This document shows positions 32,996 through 41,108 of a stretch of DNA of 64,000 bases, one piece after another. Numbering within the stretch: the first letter of the stretch is position 1; each line of letters starts with the position of its first letter. Location: positions 310,001 through 374,000 of the forward strand of contig NZ_MZNT01000006.1 in the NCBI RefSeq assembly GCF_002042965.1. The letters are read 5' to 3'. Source of the DNA: Paenibacillus sp. 32352. Its GTDB lineage: Bacteria; Bacillota; Bacilli; Paenibacillales; NBRC-103111. The notes below the pieces were generated by a model that searched no databases, had not been told where the DNA came from, and saw only the letters and a program-made list of their open reading frames with translations. The position numbers and the translations under genes are program-made.

Positions 32996-35584
32996 TTGGA
33001 ACCGATCTTATTGCATACAAAACTTCACATGCCTCCCCTCTCGCAGGCGACTGTACTGCGTACTCGCTTAATGAAACGGCTGCAAGCGGGATTGGAGCGA
33101 AGAGTAACCTTCATTCAGGCCCCAGCGGGCTATGGAAAGTCCACACTTGTCAGTTCGTGGGCCAGTCAGCTGGAGAGGCCTGCCGGGTGGTTATCGCTGG
33201 ATGCGGGGGATAATGATATTTTCCGATTCTGGCGCTATGTCATTTCGTCTATTGATCTCGTCTGCGAGGGGTTCGCACAAAAGGCAAGGCCCACATTGGA
33301 ATCCTTGACGCCGGGAGATTATGAAACCTTTCTTGTACAGCTCTTGAACGAATTACATGGGCTGCAGCATCCCCTGGTGTGCATTTTTGACGATTTTCAT
33401 GTCCTTCATGATTCGAATCTGCTCGCATCCATGACGTTTTTCATTGAATATTTGCCTGCTCATGTTCACCTGTATTTCACAAGCCGCGAGAAATCGGACT
33501 TCTTGAAGTCGCGGTACTTCAGCCGCGGGTGGGCCGCGCCGTTACATACGGAGGATTTGCGGTTTGATGCGCAGGAAGCGACTGCGTTGTTTGATTTATG
33601 GGAGGATGGCAATTATACGGAGGAACAAATCGGACTGTTGGTTCAGCGAACGGAGGGCTGGGTGACGGGTCTGAAGTTGGCCGCGCTTTCCTTGCACAAT
33701 ATGGAGCAAGCCTCGGCCTTTATACAAGACTTCTCAGGATATAGCGGAGAGGTCGAGCAATATTTGCTGGAGGAAGTGTTCTTGTCCTTGGAGCCTTCGC
33801 TGCAGGAGTTCTTGATGAGGTGTTCTATCCTGCAGCGATTAAGCGGACCGCTTTGTCAAACCGTTTCCGGGGATCCCGGTAGCGGGGCTAAGCTGGAGCA
33901 GCTAATCAAATGGGGCCTGTTCCTGATCCCGCTTGACCCGCGGAACGAGTGGTTCCGGTTTCATCATTTGTTTGCGGATTTCTTGAACAAACAGTTGGTC
34001 CGGCACTACCCCGGCGATGTGCGGAAACTGCAAAAAGCGGCCGCAGATTGGTGCGCGGCGCATGGATTTAGCGAGGAGGCCGTGGAGTATTATCTGGACG
34101 GGCAGTTTTTCACCGAGGCGATCCGCTTGCTGGAACCCATGAAATCCGTCTCGGTCCGACGGGAATATTCGACCCTGCGCAATTGGTTGTCCGTCATCCC
34201 GGAAGCGATCCTTTGGGAGCACCGGTACTTGTATTTTTCCTATATTTTTTCGCTGCTTTGGAATAATGAGCCGGAGCTCGCAGAGTTTTATTTGCAATCC
34301 GCGGAGCAGCGGTTCCCTGAAGATGCCGTCGCTTGGACCGAAGAGGAGCGAAATCGCTTTCTGGGCAACCTCTACTACTTGAGAAATGCCAAGGCATCCC
34401 AATACGATATGGACGTTGTCAAAGCGCTCGATTATATCCAATTGTCTCTTAAACACAGTCCCACCGGTACGGATTTGATTTTTGCCCCACCGCATATGCC
34501 GCTGTCTCCTTCGATTTTTCGATCGTATAACGGCAAGCGGGGCAAGCATCTGCCCCGGGAGATGGTGGATACATTTTTCCGCAGAATGATCGAGTTTCTT
34601 ACTCCGATGCAGGTGCACGACTCCACAATTGTATGCTACGGAGAACTGCTCTACGAGCGCAACGATTTGGAGGAAGCCGAGGAACAATTCAAGCTGGGAC
34701 TGCAGGAAAACACGCATAATCCGTATCAACCCGAAAAGGTGTACGTGCCCGCCTATCTGTATTTATCGCGCATTGCCAGAGCAAGGGGCGACCTGAATGG
34801 CGCGGAATATTGGCTGGAGGAAGCGAAGAAGAAGGCAGTCCGCAGCCAAGCAACGACCGCTCTGTTTTTCATCAATGCGGAGCTGGCCGGGCTTCGAATG
34901 GATTGGGGTGACGCTTCCGCGGCGGCAGCCTGGAGGAAAAAGTACGCCGTAACCGGAAGCGACCCCATATCTATATCTCAATTGTACACGTATACGTTTC
35001 TTGTTAGGGTGTTCATCACGGAGGAACGTTATGAGGAAGCGTCGCTGCTTGCGGACAGGCTGTTCGCCCTTGCTGTCAAAGGCCACCGTCCGATGGATGC
35101 GCTGGAAATACAAGTGCTGCAGGCTCTGGTGTGGCAAAAAACCGGAAAGACGGAACAAGCCATCTTAACGCTGGAGCAAGCCTTGAAATATGCCGAACCG
35201 GACGGGTATATCCGGGTGTTTGTTGACCGGGGAAGCCCCATCTTGCAGCTGGTATCCACCTACATCCAGATGCGCCGCAAAGGCCATATGCGGGAAAGCG
35301 AGGCACCTTCGCTTTCCTTCGTCCGGCGAGTGCTTTCCTGCTTCGACCAAGCGGCGGAAACCAGCGAGTTTGCGGACAAGTCCGGGCAGTTAGACCACTT
35401 GCTGACGAAACGGGAGCTGGCGATTTTCCGATATATGCTGGAAGGAATGGACAACCAGGCTATGGCAGATGCACTGGGCATTGGCATAGGGACGCTAAAG
35501 ACGCACATCAACCATATTTACGGTAAGCTGAATGTCAAAAACCGCGTTGAGGCAATTTCAAGGGGAAAAGAAATGCTGGAATAA
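32996..35584 (+). CDS. LAL-type LuxR transcriptional activator (MalT-like, ATP-binding)
   Basis: 862 residues. N-terminal STAND NTPase with Walker A APAGYGKST (about residue 45) and Walker B LVCIFDDFH (about 130), then an all-helical TPR-rich sensor region (about 340-780) and a C-terminal LuxR HTH (LTKRELAIFRYMLEGMDNQA, GTLKTHINHIYGKLNVKNRV). MalT-type proteins bind an inducer plus ATP, form multimers and activate transcription. I prefer TTG at 32996 (AGGTGAT 5 bases upstream) over TTG at 32990. Placed between the SLH gene and rlmH; its target is not evident, and the SLH gene is the obvious candidate. Confidence 0.9.
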   Translation: MEPILLHTKLHMPPLSQATVLRTRLMKRLQAGLERRVTFIQAPAGYGKSTLVSSWASQLERPAGWLSLDAGDNDIFRFWRYVISSIDLVCEGFAQKARPTLESLTPGDYETFLVQLLNELHGLQHPLVCIFDDFHVLHDSNLLASMTFFIEYLPAHVHLYFTSREKSDFLKSRYFSRGWAAPLHTEDLRFDAQEATALFDLWEDGNYTEEQIGLLVQRTEGWVTGLKLAALSLHNMEQASAFIQDFSGYSGEVEQYLLEEVFLSLEPSLQEFLMRCSILQRLSGPLCQTVSGDPGSGAKLEQLIKWGLFLIPLDPRNEWFRFHHLFADFLNKQLVRHYPGDVRKLQKAAADWCAAHGFSEEAVEYYLDGQFFTEAIRLLEPMKSVSVRREYSTLRNWLSVIPEAILWEHRYLYFSYIFSLLWNNEPELAEFYLQSAEQRFPEDAVAWTEEERNRFLGNLYYLRNAKASQYDMDVVKALDYIQLSLKHSPTGTDLIFAPPHMPLSPSIFRSYNGKRGKHLPREMVDTFFRRMIEFLTPMQVHDSTIVCYGELLYERNDLEEAEEQFKLGLQENTHNPYQPEKVYVPAYLYLSRIARARGDLNGAEYWLEEAKKKAVRSQATTALFFINAELAGLRMDWGDASAAAAWRKKYAVTGSDPISISQLYTYTFLVRVFITEERYEEASLLADRLFALAVKGHRPMDALEIQVLQALVWQKTGKTEQAILTLEQALKYAEPDGYIRVFVDRGSPILQLVSTYIQMRRKGHMRESEAPSLSFVRRVLSCFDQAAETSEFADKSGQLDHLLTKRELAIFRYMLEGMDNQAMADALGIGIGTLKTHINHIYGKLNVKNRVEAISRGKEMLE

Positions 35585-35654
35585 ATCACAAAGGCATGTA
35601 AAAGTTTGAGCTTAATAAACCTCGCAACCACGGCTGTTGTAATAACATTGCACA

Positions 35655-35697
35655 GAAGGCCCGTATTAGTCCTAAAACAAGCTAATCGGGCCTTCAT
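35655..35697. terminator. Bidirectional terminator between LuxR/LAL and rlmH
   Basis: Stem GAAGGCCCG / CGGGCCTTC between two converging genes, with T-rich sequence on the plus-strand side. Confidence 0.7.
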
Positions 35698-35771
35698 CTT
35701 ATTTATACTGCCCCCTCCTGCCCCTGCCTCGTTTCACGCCTCTACGCCCTTTCGCCAAAAAAATTTAGCCG

Positions 35772-36251
35772 TCATTTGTGGTACGGTTCACCGCGCATAA
35801 TCTTAAACGCGCGGTAAATCTGCTCCACCAGCACCAGCCGCATCAGCTGGTGCGGCAGAGTCATGCGCCCGAACGACAGCTTCAGTTCGGCGCGCTGCAG
35901 CACCGCGGGGGCTAGCCCTAGCGAGCCCCCGATGACGAAGGCCACGTGGCTGCGCCCGTACGTGGCCAAGCCCTCCACATGCCGCGCGAGCTCCTCGCTC
36001 GAGAGCGGCTTGCCGTCCAGAGCGAGCGCCACGACGTAGGCGTCGCTCTTGATCTGCGCGAGGATGCGTTCGCCCTCGCGTTGGCGCACGAGCGCCTCCT
36101 CGGCGGCGCTCATGTTCTCCGGTGCCTTCTCGTCAGGCACCTCGCTGATCTGCACCTTGGCATAGGGCCCCAGGCGCTTGACATACTCCGCTATGCCCTG
36201 GACCAGATAAGACTCCTTCAGCTTGCCTACGGCAACAATCTGTATTTGCAT
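35772..36251 (-). CDS. rlmH: 23S rRNA (pseudouridine1915-N3)-methyltransferase RlmH
   Basis: 159 residues, full length. SPOUT-type knot: [20 protein letters not shown] at the start, [32 protein letters not shown] (SAM-binding loop) and the C-terminal [34 protein letters not shown]. It methylates pseudouridine 1915 in helix 69 of 23S rRNA as a homodimer on the 70S ribosome. Its last codons (CGC GGT GAA CCG TAC CAC AAA TGA) correspond to the SCC attachment site of staphylococci. Four copies of a synonymous version of this end lie downstream in the accessory region, all in this orientation. Confidence 0.96.
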   Translation of the reverse strand: MQIQIVAVGKLKESYLVQGIAEYVKRLGPYAKVQISEVPDEKAPENMSAAEEALVRQREGERILAQIKSDAYVVALALDGKPLSSEELARHVEGLATYGRSHVAFVIGGSLGLAPAVLQRAELKLSFGRMTLPHQLMRLVLVEQIYRAFKIMRGEPYHK

Positions 36252-36302
36252 ACGCTTTGCAACATCCTTTTCTCTGCTTTTTTATGAGAGTCGAAATAAA
36301 AA

Positions 36303-36334
36303 AAAGGCCCCGTCTTCATCCGGACGCAGGGCCT
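36303..36334 (-). terminator. Terminator between the CxxH/CxxC gene and rlmH
   Basis: GGCCCTGCGTC / GACGGGGCC stem followed on the minus strand by TTTTTTTT. Confidence 0.85.
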
Positions 36335-36360
36335 CCACACACTTGCTTGCCGTTCTTCCG

Positions 36361-36528
36361 CTACACAACCAAGAACTTCGGACGCTCCAAGCACCGTTCA
36401 CAATGAGCGGGCGGCTCCCACGCGGGAAAACGGGTTTCATCCAAATCTACAATATCCGGAGCATCCTCATATTCGTCGACGAATTGGTCTATAGCGATCT
36501 CCAAATGATCCTTGCACACTACATACAT
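36361..36528 (-). CDS. CxxH/CxxC mini-protein
   Basis: 55 residues, beginning MYVVCKDHLEIAIDQFVDEY and holding AHCERC near the end: an N-terminal CxxH and a C-terminal CxxC that could bind zinc. This small acidic protein is a known companion of rlmH and htrA in Bacillus and Paenibacillus, with no established function. Start ATG at 36526-36528, with GGGG 7 bases upstream. Confidence 0.85.
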   Translation of the reverse strand: MYVVCKDHLEIAIDQFVDEYEDAPDIVDLDETRFPAWEPPAHCERCLERPKFLVV

Positions 36529-36562
36529 AATAAGACCCCATTCTGTTCTGTATAATTCCCTG

Positions 36563-37798
36563 CTACCGGTCCGTCAGCTCCGCCAGCGTCACCGTGGCCG
36601 TCGCTTTCTTGCCGGCGCGATAGTACGTGATGCTTAGCTTATCGCCGATTGCTTTCTGGCTATAAATGTACTTGCGCAGCGCAAGCGTGCTGTCTACCGT
36701 CTTACCGTCCAGCTCAACGATGACATCGTTGGTTTTCAAACCGGCATCCTTCGCCGGTCCGGTCGCTTCAATAACAATAATACCAGTTTTCACACTTGCA
36801 GGCAGCTTTAATACTTCCGTCCCTTTAAAAGATTGCAAATTTTGCGTCACGACGCCGATATATGGCCTTTTAATCTTGTGATCCTTGATTAAGGTGTCCA
36901 GAATCGGCTTCACCGAATTGATAGGAATGGCGAATCCCAGTCCTTCCACTCCCATATCCGCTACCTTCAGCGTATTGATGCCTACGACCTTGCCTTCCAG
37001 ATTCACCAAGGCGCCGCCGCTATTCCCCTGATTAATGGCTGCATCCGTCTGGATGACATCCATTTCCCAATCGTACTCGCCCTGCTGTCCCAGAGACACC
37101 GGGATGGTCCGTTTGGGCCAGCTGATAATGCCCTTCGTCACGGTAGGATCGTAGCCAAGACCTAGCGGATTCCCTACCGCTATAGCCGTCTCGCCGGCCT
37201 TCAGCGCGTCCGAATCGCCGAACTCGGCCACCTGCTTAATCCCGTCCCCATCCATCTCCAGAACCGCCAAATCGCTCATCTGATCGCGGCCTACCAGCGT
37301 CGCCTTTCTCCGGTCCCCGGTCGAGGTCACAGCCTCCAATTGATTGAAGCCTTCCACGACGTGATTATTCGTCACAATCCGAACCTTATCTCCCGCCTTC
37401 TGAAAAAGGATACCGGAACCGAGCCCCATAGCCCCTGGCATCCCACTTTTGTCGCCTTCCTTGTTGTAGGCCACAATGCTAATGACGGTAGGGCTTACCT
37501 TTGCCGCCGCGCGAACCACGGAATCACTGGATTGCTGCTGTTCATCAACAGCACCTGTGGAGCTGGGAGCCTTGCCACCTTCCGCAGCAGAAGAGACTGG
37601 CAGCGCATGTTCGGCTGATTCACCGCCTCCGCTGAACAGAAGTACAAGAACCAGCATCACGGCCGCTCCGCCAAGCCCCGGCAGCAGCCATGGGGGCTTC
37701 GTCCCTTTCAGCCAGCTGCCGCTTGGTTTCCCCGGAGGCGTCCATCCATTCCATCGCGAAACCTTGGTAGAATAAAAATCGTCATCGAACAAACTCAT
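36563..37798 (-). CDS. HtrA-like serine protease (membrane-anchored, PDZ)
   Basis: 411 residues. Short cytoplasmic N-terminus, one membrane helix about 37-57 (WLLPGLGGAAVMLVLVLLF), a low-complexity linker, S1C trypsin-like domain with the triad His in IVTNNHVVEG, Asp in DQMSDLAVLEM and Ser in NQGNSGGALV, then one PDZ domain (about 310-400). It degrades or refolds misfolded proteins outside the membrane. It is the last gene before the CxxH/CxxC gene and rlmH, the usual YyxA/HtrC position after the walRK cluster. Confidence 0.93.
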   Translation of the reverse strand: MSLFDDDFYSTKVSRWNGWTPPGKPSGSWLKGTKPPWLLPGLGGAAVMLVLVLLFSGGGESAEHALPVSSAAEGGKAPSSTGAVDEQQQSSDSVVRAAAKVSPTVISIVAYNKEGDKSGMPGAMGLGSGILFQKAGDKVRIVTNNHVVEGFNQLEAVTSTGDRRKATLVGRDQMSDLAVLEMDGDGIKQVAEFGDSDALKAGETAIAVGNPLGLGYDPTVTKGIISWPKRTIPVSLGQQGEYDWEMDVIQTDAAINQGNSGGALVNLEGKVVGINTLKVADMGVEGLGFAIPINSVKPILDTLIKDHKIKRPYIGVVTQNLQSFKGTEVLKLPASVKTGIIVIEATGPAKDAGLKTNDVIVELDGKTVDSTLALRKYIYSQKAIGDKLSITYYRAGKKATATVTLAELTDR

Positions 37799-38011
37799 CG
37801 CTACCCGCTCCCTTCTCTGCCTGCAAGCAGAGCTGCCATTCTAGTAATCTTTCAAACTTTTACGAAAAAAAAGGAATGTTTTACCCATCGTAAGACTAGA
37901 ATAAGAGTATGAACCCGGTAGCATTCCAAGAGAAGCACACCCGACAGTAAACTCTGTTGCTTCAAGGGGAGCGCCCAATAACTCGTTGTACGGAAAGGAT
38001 GCTTAAACCCT

Positions 38012-38239
38012 ATGAATCGTATTTTCAACCATTTGGAGCAAGTAGACATGATTGCCAAGGTAGCCGACTTGAAGCAAGCCCATTACCAGAATGCATTGCT
38101 GGTCAGCGCTCTTATCGAACTGCTCGTAGAAAAAGGAATCATTACCGCTCAAGATATTGCCGTCATGTCCTCCCAGCTAGACGCCGCTTACACTCCCGAA
38201 TCGGAGCTTAGTCCTCATCCAGGTGATCCCACTCCGTAG
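38012..38239 (+). CDS. Small conserved hypothetical protein
   Basis: 75 residues (MNRIFNHLEQVDMIAKVADL, LLVSALIELLVEKGIITAQD), mostly helical, with a proline-rich acidic tail and no membrane segment. GGAAAGGA lies about 12 bases before the ATG. It converges with walJ, the ends overlapping by 32 bases, so antisense pairing is possible. I do not know a function. LVEKGIITAQDI resembles short helix segments in regulators, which is not enough for a call. Confidence 0.6.
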   Translation: MNRIFNHLEQVDMIAKVADLKQAHYQNALLVSALIELLVEKGIITAQDIAVMSSQLDAAYTPESELSPHPGDPTP

Positions 38240-39011
38240 CCCGGTCATAATATGTATCCATAAGCCGGGCGCGGTGATCATCGGGAGCGAGACGCTCTTC
38301 TACTACATTATTCACCGTAAGCCTGGCCAAATCCATCATGTTATGATCCCGGCTCAAGTGAGCCAGATAGACCCGCTTCGTTCGGGAGGTCATGATATCG
38401 ACGAGTCCGGTTCCCGCGGCTTCATTGGACAGATGGCCCAGATCGCTCAGAATGCGCCGTTTGATGTTCCATGGATATCTTCCCATTCGTAGCATCTCGA
38501 TATCATGATTCGATTCTAGAATCAGCACGTCGCTGTCCTGTATCTTCTCCTTTACCTTGGAGCTCATATATCCCAAATCGGTTGCCAGACTCAGCTTCTT
38601 GTCTTCATGATAGAAGCAGTACCCTACAGGCTCCGCCGCATCATGCGAGATGCCATATGATTCTACCTGAAGGGAGCCGAAATTGCGCACCTCGCCAGTC
38701 TCCATCACGCATCGCTTATCCTCGGCTATTTCACCGATATGCTTGTTCAGCTCTTCCCAGGTCTTCTCGTTTGCATAGACGGGCAAATCATATTTTCGCG
38801 CTACCGCACCAAGCCCCTTAATATGGTCCGCATGCTCATGCGTCACCAGTATCGCATCCAGCTCGGAGGCGGACATATCCTTCTCCTTCAGCAGCTGATC
38901 GATCTTTTTGGCGCTAAGCCCCGCATCGATTAATACTTTGCCCTCATCCGTTGCAACAACCATCGCGTTCCCTGTAGAACCGCTCGATAACACTGTAAAA
39001 CGCATTCCCAT
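38208..39011 (-). CDS. walJ: WalJ/YycJ metallo-beta-lactamase-fold exonuclease
   Basis: About 267 residues. Metal-binding motif THEHADHIKGLG, aspartate and histidine in LESNHDIEM and HLSRDHNM, all as in WalJ. Known members are 5'-3' exonucleases linked to cell-division/replication coordination. I start at ATG 39009-39011 with GGGAGAAAG upstream; 39026 is an alternative. Last of the walRKHIJ set on this strand. Confidence 0.9.
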   Translation of the reverse strand: MGMRFTVLSSGSTGNAMVVATDEGKVLIDAGLSAKKIDQLLKEKDMSASELDAILVTHEHADHIKGLGAVARKYDLPVYANEKTWEELNKHIGEIAEDKRCVMETGEVRNFGSLQVESYGISHDAAEPVGYCFYHEDKKLSLATDLGYMSSKVKEKIQDSDVLILESNHDIEMLRMGRYPWNIKRRILSDLGHLSNEAAGTGLVDIMTSRTKRVYLAHLSRDHNMMDLARLTVNNVVEERLAPDDHRARLMDTYYDRATEWDHLDED

Positions 39012-39044
39012 GACTCTTTCTCCCATCCTGACAACTTGCTTATG

Positions 39045-39785
39045 CTACTTTTTGTTTTTTTGCGGCGGATCAACCGCCCCGTTTAAGGCATGAACATAAT
39101 AGATATCCCCGTTGCCGACCACCCGCCAGTAAGGTACTAGGAACATCGTTTGGGAATTAAACGTCTGCCCGTTGTGGTACCCAAGCATAATGCTGCTGAC
39201 GACCGTCCCGCTCGGGAAATAATTCTCAATCAGACTGCTAAGCACCGTGTAGGGGGAAATCACCTTTTGCTCCTTCTGTTCCCCTTCCTGCTTCACATTC
39301 GCATACTCTTGGCGGTACGCCACGACCATCCCGTTTTGCTCAGTAAGCTCCAGCTTGACCTCGAACATCGGGTACGCGCCATACAGCTCATGGAATACAT
39401 ACGTGCCGTTGGTGCTGAGCACCGGATCGTACAAATATTTATCCATGTTCGGAATAGCCGCCCGTGCCGCAGCATCCCTGGAGCTTCCTTTGCTTAACAG
39501 GGGACTGTATTTAAACGGTGTCTCCAAGGGAACCGGATTTTCCATCGTCAGCTTCTCATCATACTGAACGACAATCTCCTTCATTCGAGGCACTTCTTTG
39601 GGCATCTCCGCGGTAATTTGAATGTTTTTGCTCTTCATCAGCCGCTGGATCTCTTCCGTAGCGCTTGCCGTACTCGGGTCGAATTCCAGCAGGTCAGAAC
39701 GGGTCGTCCACAGCTGGTAGCCGAGCACCAAATTCAGCAAAAAGAACGATAGGATCAATATGGTTTTCGCTCGACTCCAGTCCAT
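39045..39785 (-). CDS. yycI: WalI/YycI regulator of WalK
   Basis: 246 residues with one N-terminal helix (ILILSFFLLNLVLGYQLW) and an extracellular YycH/YycI-like domain. In Bacillus, YycI and YycH form a membrane complex with WalK and restrain its activity. ATG at 39783-39785 has AGGAGGG 5 bases upstream; the frame extends further but overlaps this site. Follows yycH after 45 bases. Confidence 0.88.
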   Translation of the reverse strand: MDWSRAKTILILSFFLLNLVLGYQLWTTRSDLLEFDPSTASATEEIQRLMKSKNIQITAEMPKEVPRMKEIVVQYDEKLTMENPVPLETPFKYSPLLSKGSSRDAAARAAIPNMDKYLYDPVLSTNGTYVFHELYGAYPMFEVKLELTEQNGMVVAYRQEYANVKQEGEQKEQKVISPYTVLSSLIENYFPSGTVVSSIMLGYHNGQTFNSQTMFLVPYWRVVGNGDIYYVHALNGAVDPPQKNKK

Positions 39786-39830
39786 GGGCTCCCTCCTGAC
39801 ATCACTTTGCTCCATCGTTCCGAACTATGC

Positions 39831-41108
39831 TTACTCCAAAAATTCATACGTGCCATCCCGCAATTCCACGGTCCACGCAGGTACCAATTCCATCTTCTGA
39901 TCCCCTATGACAGGCCGATACCCCGGGAATATGGAAATCACCGCATTTTTCTTCGAATACTGGTTCAGCTTCGCATCGAGCTCCTCGCCGTATTTGAGCG
40001 CAACCTCACGGCTTGTAACGCCCTGCGAATCCGGAATGATCGTCGACCGCTCGTAGGTGGAGACGATCCCTTTTTGCAGCACCATCTTGATAAAGCCGAT
40101 ATTGTCGCTATGCTGGTTGATCACCGGAAGCGACCCGTAATACTGCCTGAATAAGAAAGCCTGATTCACAGGAAGAAGGCGCTGCGGGACCTTTTGCACC
40201 CCGTACAGGCCATTCCAGCCCCCATGCTGGTTAACGAATTGCACCGCGGATATTAGATTATCCTGCACATCGATTTTGCTGTCAGCCGGCGCTACAGGGT
40301 CTGAGTAAATAAGCCAATGCTGATCGTTCTTCAGCTGCAGTCCCCGCTTCGCGTCCGTATAAATCTCCGTTCCGTCCCATTCCGACAAGTTCCTTGTAAT
40401 CGCCGGATCGACGAAAAAGGTCCGTTTCAATTGATCCCCTGTGAATTGGGTATAGGCCAATCTATAGCTTGGGAACGATAACGGCTTGGTCGGCAAATAA
40501 AATTCACCGTCATACTTGTACGGTACCGGATTTTCCACTGCCATCAAACGCTCAATGTCCTTGGCGGAAATATCCGCCTTCTGCACCTCATACACCGTGC
40601 TGGCCGTGTCCGTGAATAAGATCGTGCGGACCTCATCCTTCGCTTCCCTGGCAATAATCCATATCCGTGTAATGATATCGTTATCCGACGGCAGATCGCC
40701 TTTCAGCTGCATAATGCGCTGTAAGATGGTAATCGGGACTCCATCGCGGAATGACAGCTCGATCCCCTGCTGCTTGCCTCGGACCTCATCCATATTCATA
40801 TTCAGCGCAGAAACCGTCGTCTTGCGAAAGCCGGAAAGTGTCCGCTGCTTTACGCTGTCCAGCACCTGATTGTATGCAGCTGTATTCGGGTAGAGCACCG
40901 TATGTGCCTGATTGCCCATATGAAGGACAATTTGGTCAGCGAACAGGAGATCCTCCAGCTTCGCCTGCGTACCTATAGGATCGGTCTTTACATAGTCTTG
41001 CTGAACAAGAGGATCGAACTTCGGAGAGCTGTAGGATAAGTAATAGGTCTGAACCAGGCTAAGCCCGACCAGCAGCACCAACAGCCATGTTTTCAGCTTA
41101 TCGATCAT
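39831..41108 (-). CDS. yycH: WalH/YycH regulator of WalK
   Basis: 425 residues: one membrane helix (WLLVLLVGLSLVQTYYL) and a large extracellular part with segments such as WDGTEIYTDAKRGLQL and NQHGGWNGLYGVQKV. Works with YycI on WalK. The start codon overlaps the walK stop by 4 bases, so the pair is coupled. Confidence 0.9.
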   Translation of the reverse strand: MIDKLKTWLLVLLVGLSLVQTYYLSYSSPKFDPLVQQDYVKTDPIGTQAKLEDLLFADQIVLHMGNQAHTVLYPNTAAYNQVLDSVKQRTLSGFRKTTVSALNMNMDEVRGKQQGIELSFRDGVPITILQRIMQLKGDLPSDNDIITRIWIIAREAKDEVRTILFTDTASTVYEVQKADISAKDIERLMAVENPVPYKYDGEFYLPTKPLSFPSYRLAYTQFTGDQLKRTFFVDPAITRNLSEWDGTEIYTDAKRGLQLKNDQHWLIYSDPVAPADSKIDVQDNLISAVQFVNQHGGWNGLYGVQKVPQRLLPVNQAFLFRQYYGSLPVINQHSDNIGFIKMVLQKGIVSTYERSTIIPDSQGVTSREVALKYGEELDAKLNQYSKKNAVISIFPGYRPVIGDQKMELVPAWTVELRDGTYEFLE

